Notes: generated by a model not told the origin, from the letters alone. A stretch of 64,000 nucleotides of DNA from Lysobacterales bacterium (GCA_013042915.1 JABDPF010000007.1:1-64000), one strand, 5' to 3'; shown: positions 8,193 to 19,179, counted from the first letter of the stretch. Numbers and translations: made by a program.

Positions 8193-9219
8193 GGCCGAAT
8201 ATCCGCGGTCGGGTAAATCGATCGATGAGCGGCGCCGCCATGTTCATCAGCAGTACGGCAAAGGCCACGCCATCGGGGTAGCCGCCCCAGCGCCGGATCA
8301 CGATGGTCAGGATTCCGACACCGGCGCCAAAGAACAGGCGCCCCCTCGGGCTGGTGCAGCCACTGACCGGGTCCGTGGCGATGAAGAACGCCCCGAGCAG
8401 CAGTGCGCCCGAAAGCAGGTCGATGATTGGCGACGGGTTGTGGCCGGGATCCGCCAACCAGGCGAGAGCACCCAGGGCAAGCGCGCTGCCGATCACGGCG
8501 GCGGGAACGTGCCAACTGATGATGCGACGAACCAACAACCAGGCGCCGCCCAGTGCGTAGCCCAGCGCGACCCATTCCCAGCCGCGTCCGGCTACGGTTC
8601 CGAAGACGGCCGTGCCGCGCAAGGATTCGATGGACTGCCCGGTCGATGCGCTGTTGCGAATGGCATCGAGCAGGGTTGCACCGCTGATGGCATCCCAGCC
8701 GACACCGCCGGGTGGTTGCCCGGCGATAATGGTCAGGGCGCTGTCGATCCATCCTGGTGCCTGTCCCGTCATGCCGGAAGCCGGCAGCCAGGCGGTCATG
8801 ACCTGGGGAAAACTCACCAATACGACCACGTAGCCCACCATCGCCGGGTTGAACAGGTTGTCGCCGAGCCCGCCGTACAGGTGCTTTGCGATCAGGATGG
8901 CGAACACCATGCCGACGAACGGGATCCACCAGGGCGCCAGGGGCGGCACGCAGAGCGCGAACAACACGGCGGTTACCACGGCGCTGTAATCGCCCAGGAA
9001 CAGTCGAACCGGTTTTCGGCGCACCATCAGCGCCAGGGCTTCCAGGCCGATTGCAAAAACCGCCGCAAGCAGAATCTGGAACAGGACGCCAGGACCGAAA
9101 AACCAGGTATGCGCCGCGATGCCCGGAACGAGGGCGTAGAGGACCTGGCGCATCACGCCGCCAACCGTCCGGGAGGGTGAATAGTGGGGCGCCATGCCGG
9201 TGTGAAATGGCCGGTTCAT
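8179..9219 (-). CDS. rnfD: Rnf/Rsx electron transport complex subunit D
   Basis: 346-aa polytopic membrane subunit, NqrB-like. The SGAT flavin motif (AISGATLLDAIRN, residues about 180-192) marks covalent FMN attachment. Other family segments are FNPAMVGYVVVLVSFPQVMTAW, FFIATDPVSGCTSPRGRLFFGAGVGI and the terminal GGYPDGVAFAVLLMNMAAPLIDRF. Start codon overlaps the rnfC stop by 4 bp. Confidence 0.96.
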   Translation of the reverse strand: MNRPFHTGMAPHYSPSRTVGGVMRQVLYALVPGIAAHTWFFGPGVLFQILLAAVFAIGLEALALMVRRKPVRLFLGDYSAVVTAVLFALCVPPLAPWWIPFVGMVFAILIAKHLYGGLGDNLFNPAMVGYVVVLVSFPQVMTAWLPASGMTGQAPGWIDSALTIIAGQPPGGVGWDAISGATLLDAIRNSASTGQSIESLRGTAVFGTVAGRGWEWVALGYALGGAWLLVRRIISWHVPAAVIGSALALGALAWLADPGHNPSPIIDLLSGALLLGAFFIATDPVSGCTSPRGRLFFGAGVGILTIVIRRWGGYPDGVAFAVLLMNMAAPLIDRFTRPRIFGHERR

Positions 9220-10799
9220 GCGTCGTTTTCCCTTCGTTTGCGAGAACGCGCTATCGCCTCGGCGATCCGGTCCCGGCTTACCCGGCTGTCGCGCAGGGCC
9301 TTCTTTTTTTCAGCAATTCGCTGTTTACGCTCTTTTTTCTGGCGGTCCAGTCGTTCTTCGCGGGCTTCGAAACGCCGACGCGCGAGGTCTGCGCGGGCCC
9401 GCTCCTCGGCCCGCTCCCGCAAGTGTGACTTGCCGAACCGGAACCACTCGACCAGCGGAATATGGCTGGGGCAGACGATATCGCAGCAGCCGCACTCGAT
9501 GCAGTCCGCCAGTCCGGCATCCGCGGTCTCGGTCCAGCGGCCGGCGCGAATGAAGCGGTTCAGCTGCTGGGGCAGGAGCCGGGCGGGACAGGCCGCGGCG
9601 CACTCACCGCAACGAATGCAGGGGAGTTCGCCCTGGGGCGCTACGAGGTCCTTTTCGGTGAGTACCAGGATGCAATTGGCCGCCTTGGTCACCGGGTTGC
9701 GGTCGTTCGCCAGGGGAAAACCCATCATGGGTCCGCCCAACACCAGGCGGGCCGCACCCGGCGCGTAACCCCCTGCCTGCTCGACCACGTCGGCTATCGG
9801 CGTGCCGATCGCGGTCAACACGTTGCGCGGCCTGCGGATCCCGTTGCCGGTAACGGTAACGATGCGCTCGACCAGCGGTTTGCCTTCGACCACTGCTCTC
9901 GCCACGGCCGTGGCGGTAGCCACGTTCTGGCAGAGCAGCCCCAGGTCGGCCGGGCGCCCGCCCGACGGCACCTCGAGCCCGGTGAGCACTTGGATCAGTT
10001 GTTTCTCTGCGCCCTCGGGATAAAGGGTGATCACCTTGATGACGTCGATCGCGTCGGCGCCGGAGCGCCCGACCGCGTCGCGCAGGGCGTGGTGGACGGC
10101 GCCCATCTGGTCCTCGATCGCAATGATGGTGCGCTCGGCGCCTACGGCCCGCTGCAGGATGCGCGCCCCCAGGACGATGGAATCGGGCTGTTCCCGCATC
10201 AGCATCTCGTCGCAACTGATGTACGGTTCGCACTCCGAGCCGTTGAGAATCAACGTGTGAATGCCCTTGTTCCGTGCATCGCTGACCTTGAACGCGGTGG
10301 GGAACATGGCGCCCCCGAGGCCGACGATGCCGCTTTCCCGGATTCGACGCAGCAGTTCCTCGGGTGAAAGGTCCTGCCAGTTATCCGCCGGTTCGGGCTC
10401 GATCCAGGTATCCAGGCCGTCGGGCCGGATCACAACGCAACGCCCCTCCATGCCGGAAGGATGGCTGATCGGGTGCTTGATGATGGCGCTGACGACGCCC
10501 GAGGTCGGAGCATGCACGCAGCCGCTGCCCCACTGACGAAAGCGCCCGATCGTCTCGCCTTTCAGAACCTGCTGACCCTCGCCGACGACCGGCTCTGCCT
10601 CGCGCCCCGACTGCTGCAGCAGCGGTACGTATAACCGTTGCGGCAGCGGCGTGCGTTCAAGCGGGTGCTCGCAGGAGATTGTTTTGTGATGGCGCAATCG
10701 CAAACCGCCGTGGAACGGAAACAGGCGCTCACCGGCTTCGAGAGCCTGTCGCTGTCGCCTTTCCTGCAGGCGGCGCTGATGCAATCGCCGCAGCATCAT
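9216..10799 (-). CDS. rnfC: Rnf/Rsx electron transport complex subunit C
   Basis: 527-aa peripheral subunit carrying the NADH/FMN-binding module and two 4Fe-4S clusters. Order: a lipoyl-like N-terminal domain ([14 protein letters not shown]...[13 protein letters not shown]), the NADH/FMN part ([59 protein letters not shown]), the clusters [12 protein letters not shown] and [12 protein letters not shown], then a charged coiled tail of about 75 residues. I start at the ATG at 10799, which overlaps the rnfB stop (ATGA); the open frame continues upstream only as the shadow of rnfB. Confidence 0.94.
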   Translation of the reverse strand: MMLRRLHQRRLQERRQRQALEAGERLFPFHGGLRLRHHKTISCEHPLERTPLPQRLYVPLLQQSGREAEPVVGEGQQVLKGETIGRFRQWGSGCVHAPTSGVVSAIIKHPISHPSGMEGRCVVIRPDGLDTWIEPEPADNWQDLSPEELLRRIRESGIVGLGGAMFPTAFKVSDARNKGIHTLILNGSECEPYISCDEMLMREQPDSIVLGARILQRAVGAERTIIAIEDQMGAVHHALRDAVGRSGADAIDVIKVITLYPEGAEKQLIQVLTGLEVPSGGRPADLGLLCQNVATATAVARAVVEGKPLVERIVTVTGNGIRRPRNVLTAIGTPIADVVEQAGGYAPGAARLVLGGPMMGFPLANDRNPVTKAANCILVLTEKDLVAPQGELPCIRCGECAAACPARLLPQQLNRFIRAGRWTETADAGLADCIECGCCDIVCPSHIPLVEWFRFGKSHLRERAEERARADLARRRFEAREERLDRQKKERKQRIAEKKKALRDSRVSRDRIAEAIARSRKRRENDA

Positions 10800-11341
10800 C
10801 TTCGTCCCGCGGCGGCTGGCCGGGGCCATGACCAGCTGTCTTCGTCTGGGCTGCGCGGCACCATGTCGATGCAATCGACCGGGCAGGGAGGCAGGCACAG
10901 ATCGCAGCCGGTGCATTCGGCGGCGATGACGGTGTGCATCAGCTTGGGCGCACCGACAATAGCGTCCACCGGGCAGGCCTGGATGCACAGCGTGCACCCG
11001 ATGCAGGTCTGCTCGTCGATCAATGCCACGGCAGGCGCCGCCTCCTCGCCGTTGTCGGGGTTCAGTGGCAGCGGTTCGACGCCGAGCAGGTCCGCCAGCG
11101 CCCGGATGCCGTCCTCTCCGCCCGGCGGGCACTGGTTGATCGGCGCCTCGCCGGATGCGATGGCCTCCGCGTAGGGCCGGCAACCCGGAAAGTTGCACTG
11201 CCCGCACTGCGTTTGAGGAAGGATGGCGTCGACCTGGTCCACCACCGGGTCGCTGTCGACGCGGAACCGGCGCGCCGCCCAGCCGAGCCCCAGCCCGAAC
11301 AGCATGCCTACCAGGGAAATGGACAGGATCGCCGTCAGCAT
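10796..11341 (-). CDS. rnfB: Rnf/Rsx electron transport complex subunit B
   Basis: Electron-input subunit (181 aa). It has an N-terminal membrane anchor ([25 protein letters not shown]), a Cys cluster near residues 46-70 ([11 protein letters not shown]...NQCPPGG), then two ferredoxin-type 4Fe-4S motifs, [16 protein letters not shown] and [16 protein letters not shown]. Placed 9 bp after rnfA and overlapping rnfC. Confidence 0.96.
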   Translation of the reverse strand: MLTAILSISLVGMLFGLGLGWAARRFRVDSDPVVDQVDAILPQTQCGQCNFPGCRPYAEAIASGEAPINQCPPGGEDGIRALADLLGVEPLPLNPDNGEEAAPAVALIDEQTCIGCTLCIQACPVDAIVGAPKLMHTVIAAECTGCDLCLPPCPVDCIDMVPRSPDEDSWSWPRPAAAGRR

Positions 11342-11350
11342 GCGTCGGCC

Positions 11351-11932
11351 TCAGACCCTGGCCAGGCCGGTGAAGCCCATGAAGGCAAGGGCCATCAGCC
11401 CGGCGGTAACCAGCGCGATCGGCGCGCCCCGAAAATGGATCGGAACGTCGGCATCCGCCAGCCGTTCCCGCATGGCCGAGAAGCTGATCAGCACGAGGCC
11501 GAAACCCGTTGATGCGCCAAAGCCGTAAAGGGCCGACTGCAGGAGATTGTGCTGTTCCTGAACGTTGAGCAGGGCCACGCCAAGCACGGCGCAGTTACTC
11601 GTGATCAACGGCAGGAAAATGCCGAGTACGCGGTACAGCAGCGGACTGGTTTGGCGCATCAACAGCTCGGTGAACTGCACGACGGCCGCGATCACGAGGA
11701 TGAAGCTCAGCGTGGCCAGGTATTCCAGCCCGAGCGGGATGAGCAGGTATTCGTTCAGCAGGTAACTGCTCATCGAGGAGAGCGTCAGCACGAACATCGT
11801 GGCCACCGACATCCCGACCGCGCCTTCGAACTTGCCGGATACGCCCATGAACGGGCAGAGCCCGAGAAACCGGACCAAAACGAAATTGTTGGCCAGGACC
11901 GTACTGACCAGTATCAGCAGGTAGGACTCCAT
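11351..11932 (-). CDS. rnfA: Rnf/Rsx electron transport complex subunit A
   Basis: 193-aa six-helix membrane subunit, the same length as E. coli RsxA. Diagnostic stretches are [49 protein letters not shown] and [23 protein letters not shown]. The ATG at 11932 is preferred to the TTG three bases upstream. It lies 42 bp after the metG stop on the same strand, so it may be read from the metG promoter as well as its own. Confidence 0.96.
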   Translation of the reverse strand: MESYLLILVSTVLANNFVLVRFLGLCPFMGVSGKFEGAVGMSVATMFVLTLSSMSSYLLNEYLLIPLGLEYLATLSFILVIAAVVQFTELLMRQTSPLLYRVLGIFLPLITSNCAVLGVALLNVQEQHNLLQSALYGFGASTGFGLVLISFSAMRERLADADVPIHFRGAPIALVTAGLMALAFMGFTGLARV

Positions 11933-11974
11933 CAATCTTCGTTGAACCGGTCGTGTCGTTCCAAGCGCAGGTCC

Positions 11975-14008
11975 TCAGGTAACCCTCAGGCCCGGTCTTG
12001 CGCCCGTGTCCGGTTCAAGGATGTAAAGGTCTTCGCCACCCGGGCCGGCGGCCAACACCATGCCCTCAGACGTGCCGAACCGCATCTTTCTTGGCTTGAG
12101 GTTAGCCACCATGACGGTCAGGCGTCCCTCCAGGTCGGCGGGGTCGTAGGCCGACTTGATGCCCGCGAAGACCGTTCGGGTTTCGTTGCCGATGTCCAGG
12201 GTGAGCTTGAGCAGTTTGCGCGCCTCCGGTACCGATTTTGCTGAGACGATCCTTGCCACTCGAAGGTCGACCTTCAGAAAGTCGTCGATTCCGATCTCGT
12301 CGGCAAGCGGGTCGAAAGCTTCGGCCTCTGGTTCGGGGCCGGGCTCGGCACTGGGTTGCAGCGACTCCTTTGACGCCTCGATGATGGCCTCGATTTTTAC
12401 CGGGTCGACCCGTATCAGCAGAGGCTGGAAGGCATTGAGGGTGTCGCCCAGCAGGGGCTGATCCAGCCGGCTCCAGTCTGCAACGTCGGTGCCCAAAAAC
12501 TGGGAGGACTTTTCGGCCGTGAACGGCAATACCGGGGCCAGGTAGGCCATCAGCACGCGGAACAGGTTGAGGCCCTGGGTGCAGACAGCCTGCACGTGGT
12601 CTGCCTTGCCTTCTTGCTTGATCTGAACCCACGGTTTTTCCTCGTCGATGTAGCGGTTGGCCTCGTCTGCCAGGGCCATGATCCGACGCACCGCGGACTG
12701 GTAGTTACGCGTTTCGTAGTCGATGGCGACGGCTTCGCGGGCGGCCAAGAAAGTTTCCATGAGGTCCGGGCGGGGCAACGCCTGCGACAGGCGACCCTCG
12801 AATCGCTTGCCGATGAAGCCGGCGCAACGGCTTGCAATGTTGACCACCTTGCCGATGACGTCCGAGTTAACGCGCTGCACGAAATCGTCCATGCTGAGGT
12901 CGATATCACCGGTGCCGGGGCCCAGCTTGGCCGCGTAGTAATAGCGCAGGTAATCCGGGTGCAGGTGGTCGAGGTAAGTGCGCGCGTTGATGAAGGTGCC
13001 GCGCGACTTGGACATTTTGGCGCCATCGACGGTCAGGAAGCCATGGGCGTAGACGGCGGTGGGAACGCGAAAGCCGGCGCCCATCAGCATGGCCGGCCAG
13101 AACAGCGTGTGGAAATAGACGATGTCTTTGCCGATGAAGTGGTGCAGCTCGGTCTTGGAGTCCGGCCCCCACCAGGCGTCGAAATCGAGGCCTTCGCGTT
13201 CGCACAGTTCCATGAAACTGGCCGCGTAGCCCACCGGCGCGTCGACCCACACGTAAAAGTACTTGTCCTCGGTACCCGGGATGCGAAAACCGAAATACGG
13301 TTCGTCTCGCGAGATGTCCCAGTCCCTCAACCCATCGGTGAACCACTCCTGCAGCTTGTTGGCGATTTCCGGCTGCAGGGCCCCTGACGCGATCCATTCC
13401 TTGAGCGGCTCCTCGAATTCCGACAGGCGGAAGAAATAGTGCTCGGATTTCCTCAGGACGGGTGTGCTGCCGCTGACGGCTGAACGCGGTTCGATCAGGT
13501 CGGTCGGTGCGTAGGTGCTGCCGCAGGCCTCGCAGCTGTCGCCGTATTGGTCGGGGGTTTTGCACTTGGGGCAAGTACCCCGGATGAACCGGTCGGGCAG
13601 AAACATGCCTTCCTGCTCGTCATACAGTTGCTCGATATCGCGGCGCGCGATGTGTCCGCCGGCATCCAGATTTGCGTAAATTTTTTCGACGATCTGGCGG
13701 TTGAACTCGCTGTGCGTGGAGGTGTAATTGTCGAAGCTGATACCGAAATCGCGGAAATCGCCCTTGTGCTCCTCGTTCAGCCGGTCAATCAGTTCTTCCG
13801 GCGAGGTGCCCTCGGATCGCGCCCGTAACATCACCGGAGTGCCGTGCGCATCGTCTGCCCAGGCAAAGTAGCATTCGTGTCCCTGGCAGCGTTGGAAACG
13901 CGCCCAGATGTCGGTCTGGATGTATTCCAGCATGTGGCCCAGGTGGATGGCGCCATTGGCGTAGGGCAGGGCGCTGGTCACCAGAATCTGTCGTGTGTTC
14001 TCGTTCAT
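11975..14008 (-). CDS. metG: Methionyl-tRNA synthetase
   Basis: Charges tRNA-Met and initiator tRNA. 677 aa from the ATG at 14008, equal to the E. coli enzyme; the open frame upstream lacks homology. HIGH motif is [15 protein letters not shown], the zinc knuckle is [17 protein letters not shown], and KMSKS is [13 protein letters not shown]. The last 110 residues form the OB-fold tRNA-binding/dimerisation domain ([15 protein letters not shown]...[11 protein letters not shown]...MVLAA). A Glu/Pro-rich linker precedes it. Divergent from mrp, as in E. coli. Confidence 0.97.
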   Translation of the reverse strand: MNENTRQILVTSALPYANGAIHLGHMLEYIQTDIWARFQRCQGHECYFAWADDAHGTPVMLRARSEGTSPEELIDRLNEEHKGDFRDFGISFDNYTSTHSEFNRQIVEKIYANLDAGGHIARRDIEQLYDEQEGMFLPDRFIRGTCPKCKTPDQYGDSCEACGSTYAPTDLIEPRSAVSGSTPVLRKSEHYFFRLSEFEEPLKEWIASGALQPEIANKLQEWFTDGLRDWDISRDEPYFGFRIPGTEDKYFYVWVDAPVGYAASFMELCEREGLDFDAWWGPDSKTELHHFIGKDIVYFHTLFWPAMLMGAGFRVPTAVYAHGFLTVDGAKMSKSRGTFINARTYLDHLHPDYLRYYYAAKLGPGTGDIDLSMDDFVQRVNSDVIGKVVNIASRCAGFIGKRFEGRLSQALPRPDLMETFLAAREAVAIDYETRNYQSAVRRIMALADEANRYIDEEKPWVQIKQEGKADHVQAVCTQGLNLFRVLMAYLAPVLPFTAEKSSQFLGTDVADWSRLDQPLLGDTLNAFQPLLIRVDPVKIEAIIEASKESLQPSAEPGPEPEAEAFDPLADEIGIDDFLKVDLRVARIVSAKSVPEARKLLKLTLDIGNETRTVFAGIKSAYDPADLEGRLTVMVANLKPRKMRFGTSEGMVLAAGPGGEDLYILEPDTGARPGLRVT

Positions 14009-14087
14009 GGCGGTTCCGCTTCTCGGGGCGACGCATCGCGGGCGCGGCCCGGGGTGCAATGAATCGCGAATTATCTCACGACCGCGG

Positions 14088-14116
14088 TTCACGATCGACA
14101 CCCAAAACGCTACAAT
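14088..14116 (+). promoter_or_regulatory. Sigma-70 promoter candidate for mrp
   Basis: TTCACG at 14088-14093, a 17-bp spacer, and TACAAT at 14111-14116. The predicted start near 14123 gives a 57-nt leader before the mrp ATG. Lies in the 171-bp divergent region shared with metG. Confidence 0.6.
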
Positions 14117-14179
14117 GTGCCGCTTTATCACACGGCCCCGACGCCCATCGGCGCACCTCGCCCCCTGGAATGGATCATC

Positions 14180-15268
14180 ATGTCAGAACTCAACGAACAG
14201 TACGTACGCGAATTGTTGTCCACCTTCTTGGACCCATATGCCCGCAAGGACATCATCGACCTGGGCTGGCTTCGTGGTGTGGGCATCGACAAGGACCGGG
14301 TATCGGTTGACCTGCGGGCCGGTTACCCGATCGACGGTCTGCATGATGCGATGGCCGAGAAAATCGCCGCTGTCCTGGAGAACGATACGGCGATCGCCAA
14401 GGCTGTTGTGAACCTGGAGTGGCGGGTCGTTGCCCACAAGGTGCAAGGCGAGCTGAAACCGCACGAGAAAATAAAGAACATCATCGCCGTTGCGTCCGGC
14501 AAGGGTGGCGTGGGCAAATCGGCGACGTCGGTCAACCTGGCGCTGGCCCTGGCCGCCGACGGAGCCCGCGTGGGCGTCCTGGACGCCGATATCTACGGTC
14601 CCAGCATGCCACGCATGCTGGGCGTGTCCGGCCCGCCCGAAACGGAAGGCAACCGGATCGTGCCGAAAAGCGGGCACGGCCTGCAGATCATGTCTATCGG
14701 GTTCATGGTGGACGAAGACACGCCAATGATCTGGCGCGGACCGATGGTCACCTCCGCGCTGCAGCAATTGCTTAGTGAAACCAACTGGGAAGAGCTCGAT
14801 TACATGATCGTCGACCTGCCGCCTGGCACCGGCGACATCCAGCTGACATTGTCACAGAATATTCCTGTCGCCGGCTGCGTAGTGGTCACCACGCCGCAGG
14901 ACATCGCCACGCTCGACGCCCGGAAAGCCGTGCAGATGTTCCGCAAGGTGGAAATGTCGGTACTGGGCATAGTCGAGAACATGAGCACTCACGTCTGCAG
15001 CAACTGCGGCCACGAAGAGGCGATATTCGGCACCGGTGGCGGCCAGCGCATGGCCGAGCAGTACAACCTGCCCCTGTTGGGCCAGCTCCCCCTGGACCTG
15101 AAAATACGCGAGGACCTCGATAACGGAACGCCCACGGTGGCTAGTCAGCCCGAGTCGTCCATCAGCGCCAGCTACCGCGAGCTGGCCCGGAATGTCGCTG
15201 CGCGCCTGTCGGCGACGCCACGCAGCCTGACGCTGAGCGTGGCACCGATCAACGTACACAACAGTTAG
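14180..15268 (+). CDS. mrp: Iron-sulfur cluster carrier protein Mrp/ApbC
   Basis: P-loop ATPase that carries and transfers Fe-S clusters. 362 aa from the ATG at 14180, which follows a weak GGAA. N-terminal MIP18-like domain (residues 1-85, [26 protein letters not shown]), then the deviant Walker [23 protein letters not shown], Walker B ([11 protein letters not shown]) and the bridging cluster ligands CSNCGHEE. The divergent mrp/metG pair is conserved in gammaproteobacteria. Confidence 0.95.
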   Translation: MSELNEQYVRELLSTFLDPYARKDIIDLGWLRGVGIDKDRVSVDLRAGYPIDGLHDAMAEKIAAVLENDTAIAKAVVNLEWRVVAHKVQGELKPHEKIKNIIAVASGKGGVGKSATSVNLALALAADGARVGVLDADIYGPSMPRMLGVSGPPETEGNRIVPKSGHGLQIMSIGFMVDEDTPMIWRGPMVTSALQQLLSETNWEELDYMIVDLPPGTGDIQLTLSQNIPVAGCVVVTTPQDIATLDARKAVQMFRKVEMSVLGIVENMSTHVCSNCGHEEAIFGTGGGQRMAEQYNLPLLGQLPLDLKIREDLDNGTPTVASQPESSISASYRELARNVAARLSATPRSLTLSVAPINVHNS

Positions 15269-15321
15269 GGCATCTGCCGCGCGCCGGCGAGGCGTCGGTT
15301 ATCTTCCGGCCAGGGAATCGG

Positions 15322-16416
15322 TCAGAGCGGCGGTTGCTGGATCAGCGTCGCGTAGGTCTGGAAAGATTCGTTGCCGCGCTGCACGTCCAGCTCGACCGTG
15401 CTGCCCGGCACTCGTTGCGAGATCGCCAGACGGAATCCGCTTGCATCCGATACCGCGTCGCCGTCCAGCGTGCGAATTACATCGCCCGGACGGATGCCGG
15501 CGTTCCAGGCTGGGCCACTGCGCTGCACGTCACGAATCCCCACGCCGACCCGCATGGCGCTGCCGTCGGGCTGCAGGCTGGGGCGCAGGTCGCTGTACTG
15601 GGCGCCCAGCCAACCGCGCCGCACTGAACCGTAATCGATGATCTGGTCCATCACGTCTCGGGCCAGGGCGATCGGGATGGCGAACCCGATATTCTGAGCG
15701 CCCTTCGCGAATTCCATGTTGCGGGTATTGATCCCGATGAGGTCGCCGTTGGCATTGATCAGGGCGCCACCGCTGTTGCCCGCGTTGATCGCGGCGTCGG
15801 TCTGGATGAAGTCCTGGTAGACGAGAGACCGGAGGTCGTTGCGGCCCGTCGCGCTGACGATGCCCATCGATACCGTGTGGCTAAGACCCAGGGAGTTGCC
15901 GATGGCCAGGGCCACGTCGCCCACGCGCACCGGGGCGTCGTCCGAGATGGGAGCGACCGGCAGCCCTTCAAGGTCGACTTTCAGCACGGCGAGGTCGGTG
16001 GCCGTATCGGAGCCGACGACACGCGCCTGCAGGATGCGGTCATCCCACAGCACGACCCAGATTTCGGGAAAGTTGTAGATCACGTGGTGGTTCGTGATGA
16101 TGTAACCGTCTTCGCGCAGGATGACGCCAGAACCGTCGCTGGAAATGGCGCGAAGTTTCAACTGGCTGTAAATGTTGGGTTTTTCCTCGTCCAGTTGAAC
16201 CAGGGCGCGGGTCCTCACGCTGACCACGGCCGGTGCCGTTCGATCGACGGCCGCGGCGTAGGAGGCGGGCTCGGTACCGGCAACGGCAGGATTGCCGGCG
16301 CTGTTTTCGGGTCGATTGCTGATGGCCGGCCACAGGTAAACGACCACGAAAGCGACCGCGAGCCCGGCGATGATCGCGCGAACGATGAATGCGAGGGCGT
16401 TGCTCAAACGGGACAT
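15322..16416 (-). CDS. degS: DegS/AlgW-type periplasmic serine protease
   Basis: HtrA-family protease, 364 aa, anchored by one N-terminal helix (IVRAIIAGLAVAFVVVYLWPAI) with a periplasmic body. Catalytic triad: His in YIITNHHVIYN, Asp in ATDLAVLKVD, Ser in GNSGGALINANGDLIGINT. A single C-terminal PDZ domain (about residues 260-355, RRGWLGAQYS...AGIRPGDVIRTLDGDAV) places it with DegS/AlgW rather than two-PDZ DegP/DegQ. Such proteases cut the anti-sigma factor RseA/MucA when unfolded porins bind the PDZ. The substrate gene is not in this window. Divergent from petABC. Confidence 0.9.
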   Translation of the reverse strand: MSRLSNALAFIVRAIIAGLAVAFVVVYLWPAISNRPENSAGNPAVAGTEPASYAAAVDRTAPAVVSVRTRALVQLDEEKPNIYSQLKLRAISSDGSGVILREDGYIITNHHVIYNFPEIWVVLWDDRILQARVVGSDTATDLAVLKVDLEGLPVAPISDDAPVRVGDVALAIGNSLGLSHTVSMGIVSATGRNDLRSLVYQDFIQTDAAINAGNSGGALINANGDLIGINTRNMEFAKGAQNIGFAIPIALARDVMDQIIDYGSVRRGWLGAQYSDLRPSLQPDGSAMRVGVGIRDVQRSGPAWNAGIRPGDVIRTLDGDAVSDASGFRLAISQRVPGSTVELDVQRGNESFQTYATLIQQPPL

Positions 16417-16440
16417 TTCATCATTCTAGCGGTTAATGCG

Positions 16441-16470
16441 TTGTTTACCATGGCTTCTTTCGGATAAAAT
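16441..16470 (+). promoter_or_regulatory. Sigma-70 promoter candidate for petABC
   Basis: TTGTTT at 16441-16446, an 18-bp spacer and TAAAAT at 16465-16470, within the 188-bp region between degS and petA. It would give a leader of roughly 130 nt. No operator is recognised. Confidence 0.4.
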
Positions 16471-16604
16471 GATTTCTTTGCTAGCGGACTTGAAGCCGGA
16501 CCCGGTTTTTGCCGGCCGGGCGCAAGGCACACAGGCTTCTGCCACGCTCTTGAAAACTCTGAAAAGACAGACCCCGCAGGGCTCTAACCCATCTGGAGAA
16601 ACAG

Positions 16605-17201
16605 ATGCCAACTGATGGCGTGAACAAAAAGCGACGCCGATTTCTTGTCGCCACCACTTCGGTCGTGGGCGCGGTCGGCGCTGGATTTGCGGCCGTTCCC
16701 TTCATTTCCACCTGGAAGCCCAGCGCCAAAGCCAAGGCTGTTGGTGCACCTGTGCAGGTGCCAATCGATGGTCTTGAACCCGGCCAGATCATGAAGGTGC
16801 AGTGGCGCGGCCAGACCATCGGCGTGCTCCGCCGAACGGAAGGTACGCTGGACATGCTGGACGAGGTGTCGGACGATTTGAGGGACCCCGCTTCGCTCGA
16901 ATCGGATCAACCGGAATATGCTTCGAACGAAGCACGCGCCCTGCGCGACGAGTTCCTGGTCGTCAACATGCACTGCACTCATCTGGGCTGCATTCCGCAA
17001 TTGATACCCGAGGTAGGTTCGCAACCGTTTGAAGAGAATTGGAAGGGTGGATTCTATTGCCCCTGCCACAAGTCGAAGTTTGACCTGGCGGGCCGCGTCT
17101 ATAAAGGCGTCCCGGCCCCGACGAACCTCAAGGTTCCGCCTTACAGTTACCTAGATGACGACACTTTGATTATTGGCGTCAGTCCGGAAGGAGCCGTCTA
17201 A
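16605..17201 (+). CDS. petA: Ubiquinol-cytochrome c reductase Rieske iron-sulfur subunit
   Basis: 2Fe-2S subunit of cytochrome bc1 (198 aa). A twin-arginine-like N-terminus (KKRRRFLVATTSVVGAVGAGFAAVPFI) doubles as membrane anchor. The Rieske ligands are CTHLGC and CPCHKSKFD, with the two Cys/His pairs and the disulfide cysteines intact. A spacer rich in acidic residues lies between the anchor and the cluster domain. The ATG follows GGAG, and the stop overlaps the petB start by one base. Confidence 0.97.
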   Translation: MPTDGVNKKRRRFLVATTSVVGAVGAGFAAVPFISTWKPSAKAKAVGAPVQVPIDGLEPGQIMKVQWRGQTIGVLRRTEGTLDMLDEVSDDLRDPASLESDQPEYASNEARALRDEFLVVNMHCTHLGCIPQLIPEVGSQPFEENWKGGFYCPCHKSKFDLAGRVYKGVPAPTNLKVPPYSYLDDDTLIIGVSPEGAV

Positions 17202-18445
17202 TGGCCAACCCAGAGAACACCCAAGCCGCAAGCGACAACAAGCTGATGGCCTGGATCGACAAGCGACTGCCCGTTACGGCGCTCTGGAACAACGTGATGA
17301 CGGGCTACTACGCCCCGAAAAACTTCAATTTCTGGTACTACCTGGGCTCGCTGGCCCTGCTGGTGCTGGCGATCCAGATCCTGTCGGGTATTTTCCTGAC
17401 CATGCACTACAAGCCGGACGCAGAGTTGGCCTTCGCCTCGGTGGAGTACATCATGCGCGACGTAGAATGGGGCTGGCTGGTGCGCTATATGCACTCCACC
17501 GGCGCTTCCTTCTTCTTCGTCGTTATATACCTGCACATGTTCCGCGCCCTGCTGTACGGCTCACACCGCGAGCCTCGCGAACTCGTGTGGATTCTCGGCA
17601 TGCTGATCTACGTTGCGCTGATGGCCGAGGCGTTCATGGGTTACGTGTTGCCCTGGGGACAGATGTCTTACTGGGGCGCCCAGGTGATCATCAACCTGTT
17701 TGGCGCCATCCCCGGCATCGGCGAGCCGCTGACCGAGTGGATCCGTGGCGATTATTTCATCTCGGACGCCACGCTCAACCGATTCTTCGCCCTGCACGTG
17801 ATTGCGCTGCCGCTGGCCATCCTAGGCCTGGTAATGGTGCATCTCGTCGCGCTGCGCGAAAACGGCTCAAACAACCCTGACGGTATCGAGATCAAGGCCA
17901 ACAAGGACGAGAACGGCATTCCGAAAGACGGTATCCCCTTCCACCCGTATTACACGGTGAAAGATATTTTCGGTGTCGGTATGTTCCTGATGATTTTCGC
18001 CTTCGTGATTTTCTTCTGGCCCGAGGCCGGCGGGCTGTTCCTCGAACACGACAATTTCGTGCCCGCGGACCCATTGGTCACACCGGAACATATCAAGCCC
18101 GTGTGGTACTTCACACCGTATTACGCGATCCTGAAGGCTGTTCCTGACAAGCTGATGGGCGTGATCCTGATGGGTATCTCGGTCCTGATCCTGTTCTTTG
18201 TGCCCTGGCTGGACCGGTCACCGGCGAAGTCCATCCGCTACAAGGGCGCCTGGTACAAGATCATGCTGGGCCTGTTCGTGATCGCTTTCCTGCGTCTTGG
18301 AATGCTGGGCATGGCGGAGGGCACGCCGGCGCAGACCATTGAAATGCGCGTCTGGACGTTCGTGTACTTCGCGTTCTTCATCCTGATGTACTTTATCAGC
18401 CCGCGGGCCAAGACCAAGCCGCTGCCGGAGAGAGTGACGCACTGA
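17201..18445 (+). CDS. petB: Cytochrome b subunit of the bc1 complex
   Basis: 414-aa membrane protein oxidising ubiquinol at Qo and binding hemes bL and bH. Heme-ligand histidines sit in MHSTGASFFFVVIYLHMFRALLYGSH and in HVIALPLAILGLVMVHLVALREN. The Qo-site tetrapeptide reads PVWY (KPVWYFTPYYAIL) rather than the mitochondrial PEWY. It carries both the N- and C-terminal cytochrome b domains on one chain. Tightly spaced between petA and petC (one-base overlaps). Confidence 0.97.
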   Translation: MANPENTQAASDNKLMAWIDKRLPVTALWNNVMTGYYAPKNFNFWYYLGSLALLVLAIQILSGIFLTMHYKPDAELAFASVEYIMRDVEWGWLVRYMHSTGASFFFVVIYLHMFRALLYGSHREPRELVWILGMLIYVALMAEAFMGYVLPWGQMSYWGAQVIINLFGAIPGIGEPLTEWIRGDYFISDATLNRFFALHVIALPLAILGLVMVHLVALRENGSNNPDGIEIKANKDENGIPKDGIPFHPYYTVKDIFGVGMFLMIFAFVIFFWPEAGGLFLEHDNFVPADPLVTPEHIKPVWYFTPYYAILKAVPDKLMGVILMGISVLILFFVPWLDRSPAKSIRYKGAWYKIMLGLFVIAFLRLGMLGMAEGTPAQTIEMRVWTFVYFAFFILMYFISPRAKTKPLPERVTH

Positions 18446-19179
18446 TGAAACTCAAATCATTCGTCGTATTGTTGAGCCTGGCCGCGATCATCACGGCCAC
18501 TGCACCCACGTTCGCCGCAGGTGGTGGAGAACTGGAGCATGCCAACGTCAATGTTCGGGACACTGCTGCTGCCCAGCGCGGGGCTCAGCTGTTCGTGAAT
18601 TACTGCATGGCCTGTCACGGCGCCAGCTACATGCGCTACGGCCGCCTCGCGGCGGACCTGGATCTCAGCGAGGACACGGTCATGAAAAACCTGGTCTTCG
18701 GCGACGCGAAAATCGGTGACACGATGAAAACCGCGATGCAGCCCGATGACGCGGTCAAGTGGCTGGGCAAGGTGCCACCCGACCTGTCGGTGATCGCCCG
18801 CTCGCGAGGCGTGGACTGGCTCTACACCTACATGACCACGTTTTACCAGGACGCCAGCGGCGGCTGGAACAACAAGGTGCTGCCCAATGCATCCATGCCC
18901 CACGTAATGTGGCAACTGCAGGGCATCCAGAAACCCGTTTACGTGACGGACGAGGCAGGCATCGAAACCGTGGATGAACTGGTGCTCCATCGCGCCGGCC
19001 TTGAAACGCCCGAAGAGTATGAGGAGACGGTTCGCGACCTGGTGACCTTCCTGGCATACCTGAGCGAGCCCGCGCAGTTACAACGTAAATCAATAGGCAT
19101 CTGGGTGCTGCTGTTCCTGGCGTTCTTCACGATGATCGCCTATCTGCTGAAAGTCGAGTACTGGCGAGACGTTCACTGA
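18445..19179 (+). CDS. petC: Cytochrome c1 subunit of the bc1 complex
   Basis: 244 aa. Signal peptide (FVVLLSLAAIITATAPTFAAG), heme c attachment CMACHG near residue 55, the probable sixth-ligand Met in ASMPHVMW, and a C-terminal membrane anchor (SIGIWVLLFLAFFTMIAYLLKVEYWRDVH). It passes electrons from the Rieske centre to soluble cytochrome c. After the stop, an imperfect GC-rich hairpin (about 19199-19224) precedes sspA and could lower read-through. Confidence 0.96.
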   Translation: MKLKSFVVLLSLAAIITATAPTFAAGGGELEHANVNVRDTAAAQRGAQLFVNYCMACHGASYMRYGRLAADLDLSEDTVMKNLVFGDAKIGDTMKTAMQPDDAVKWLGKVPPDLSVIARSRGVDWLYTYMTTFYQDASGGWNNKVLPNASMPHVMWQLQGIQKPVYVTDEAGIETVDELVLHRAGLETPEEYEETVRDLVTFLAYLSEPAQLQRKSIGIWVLLFLAFFTMIAYLLKVEYWRDVH

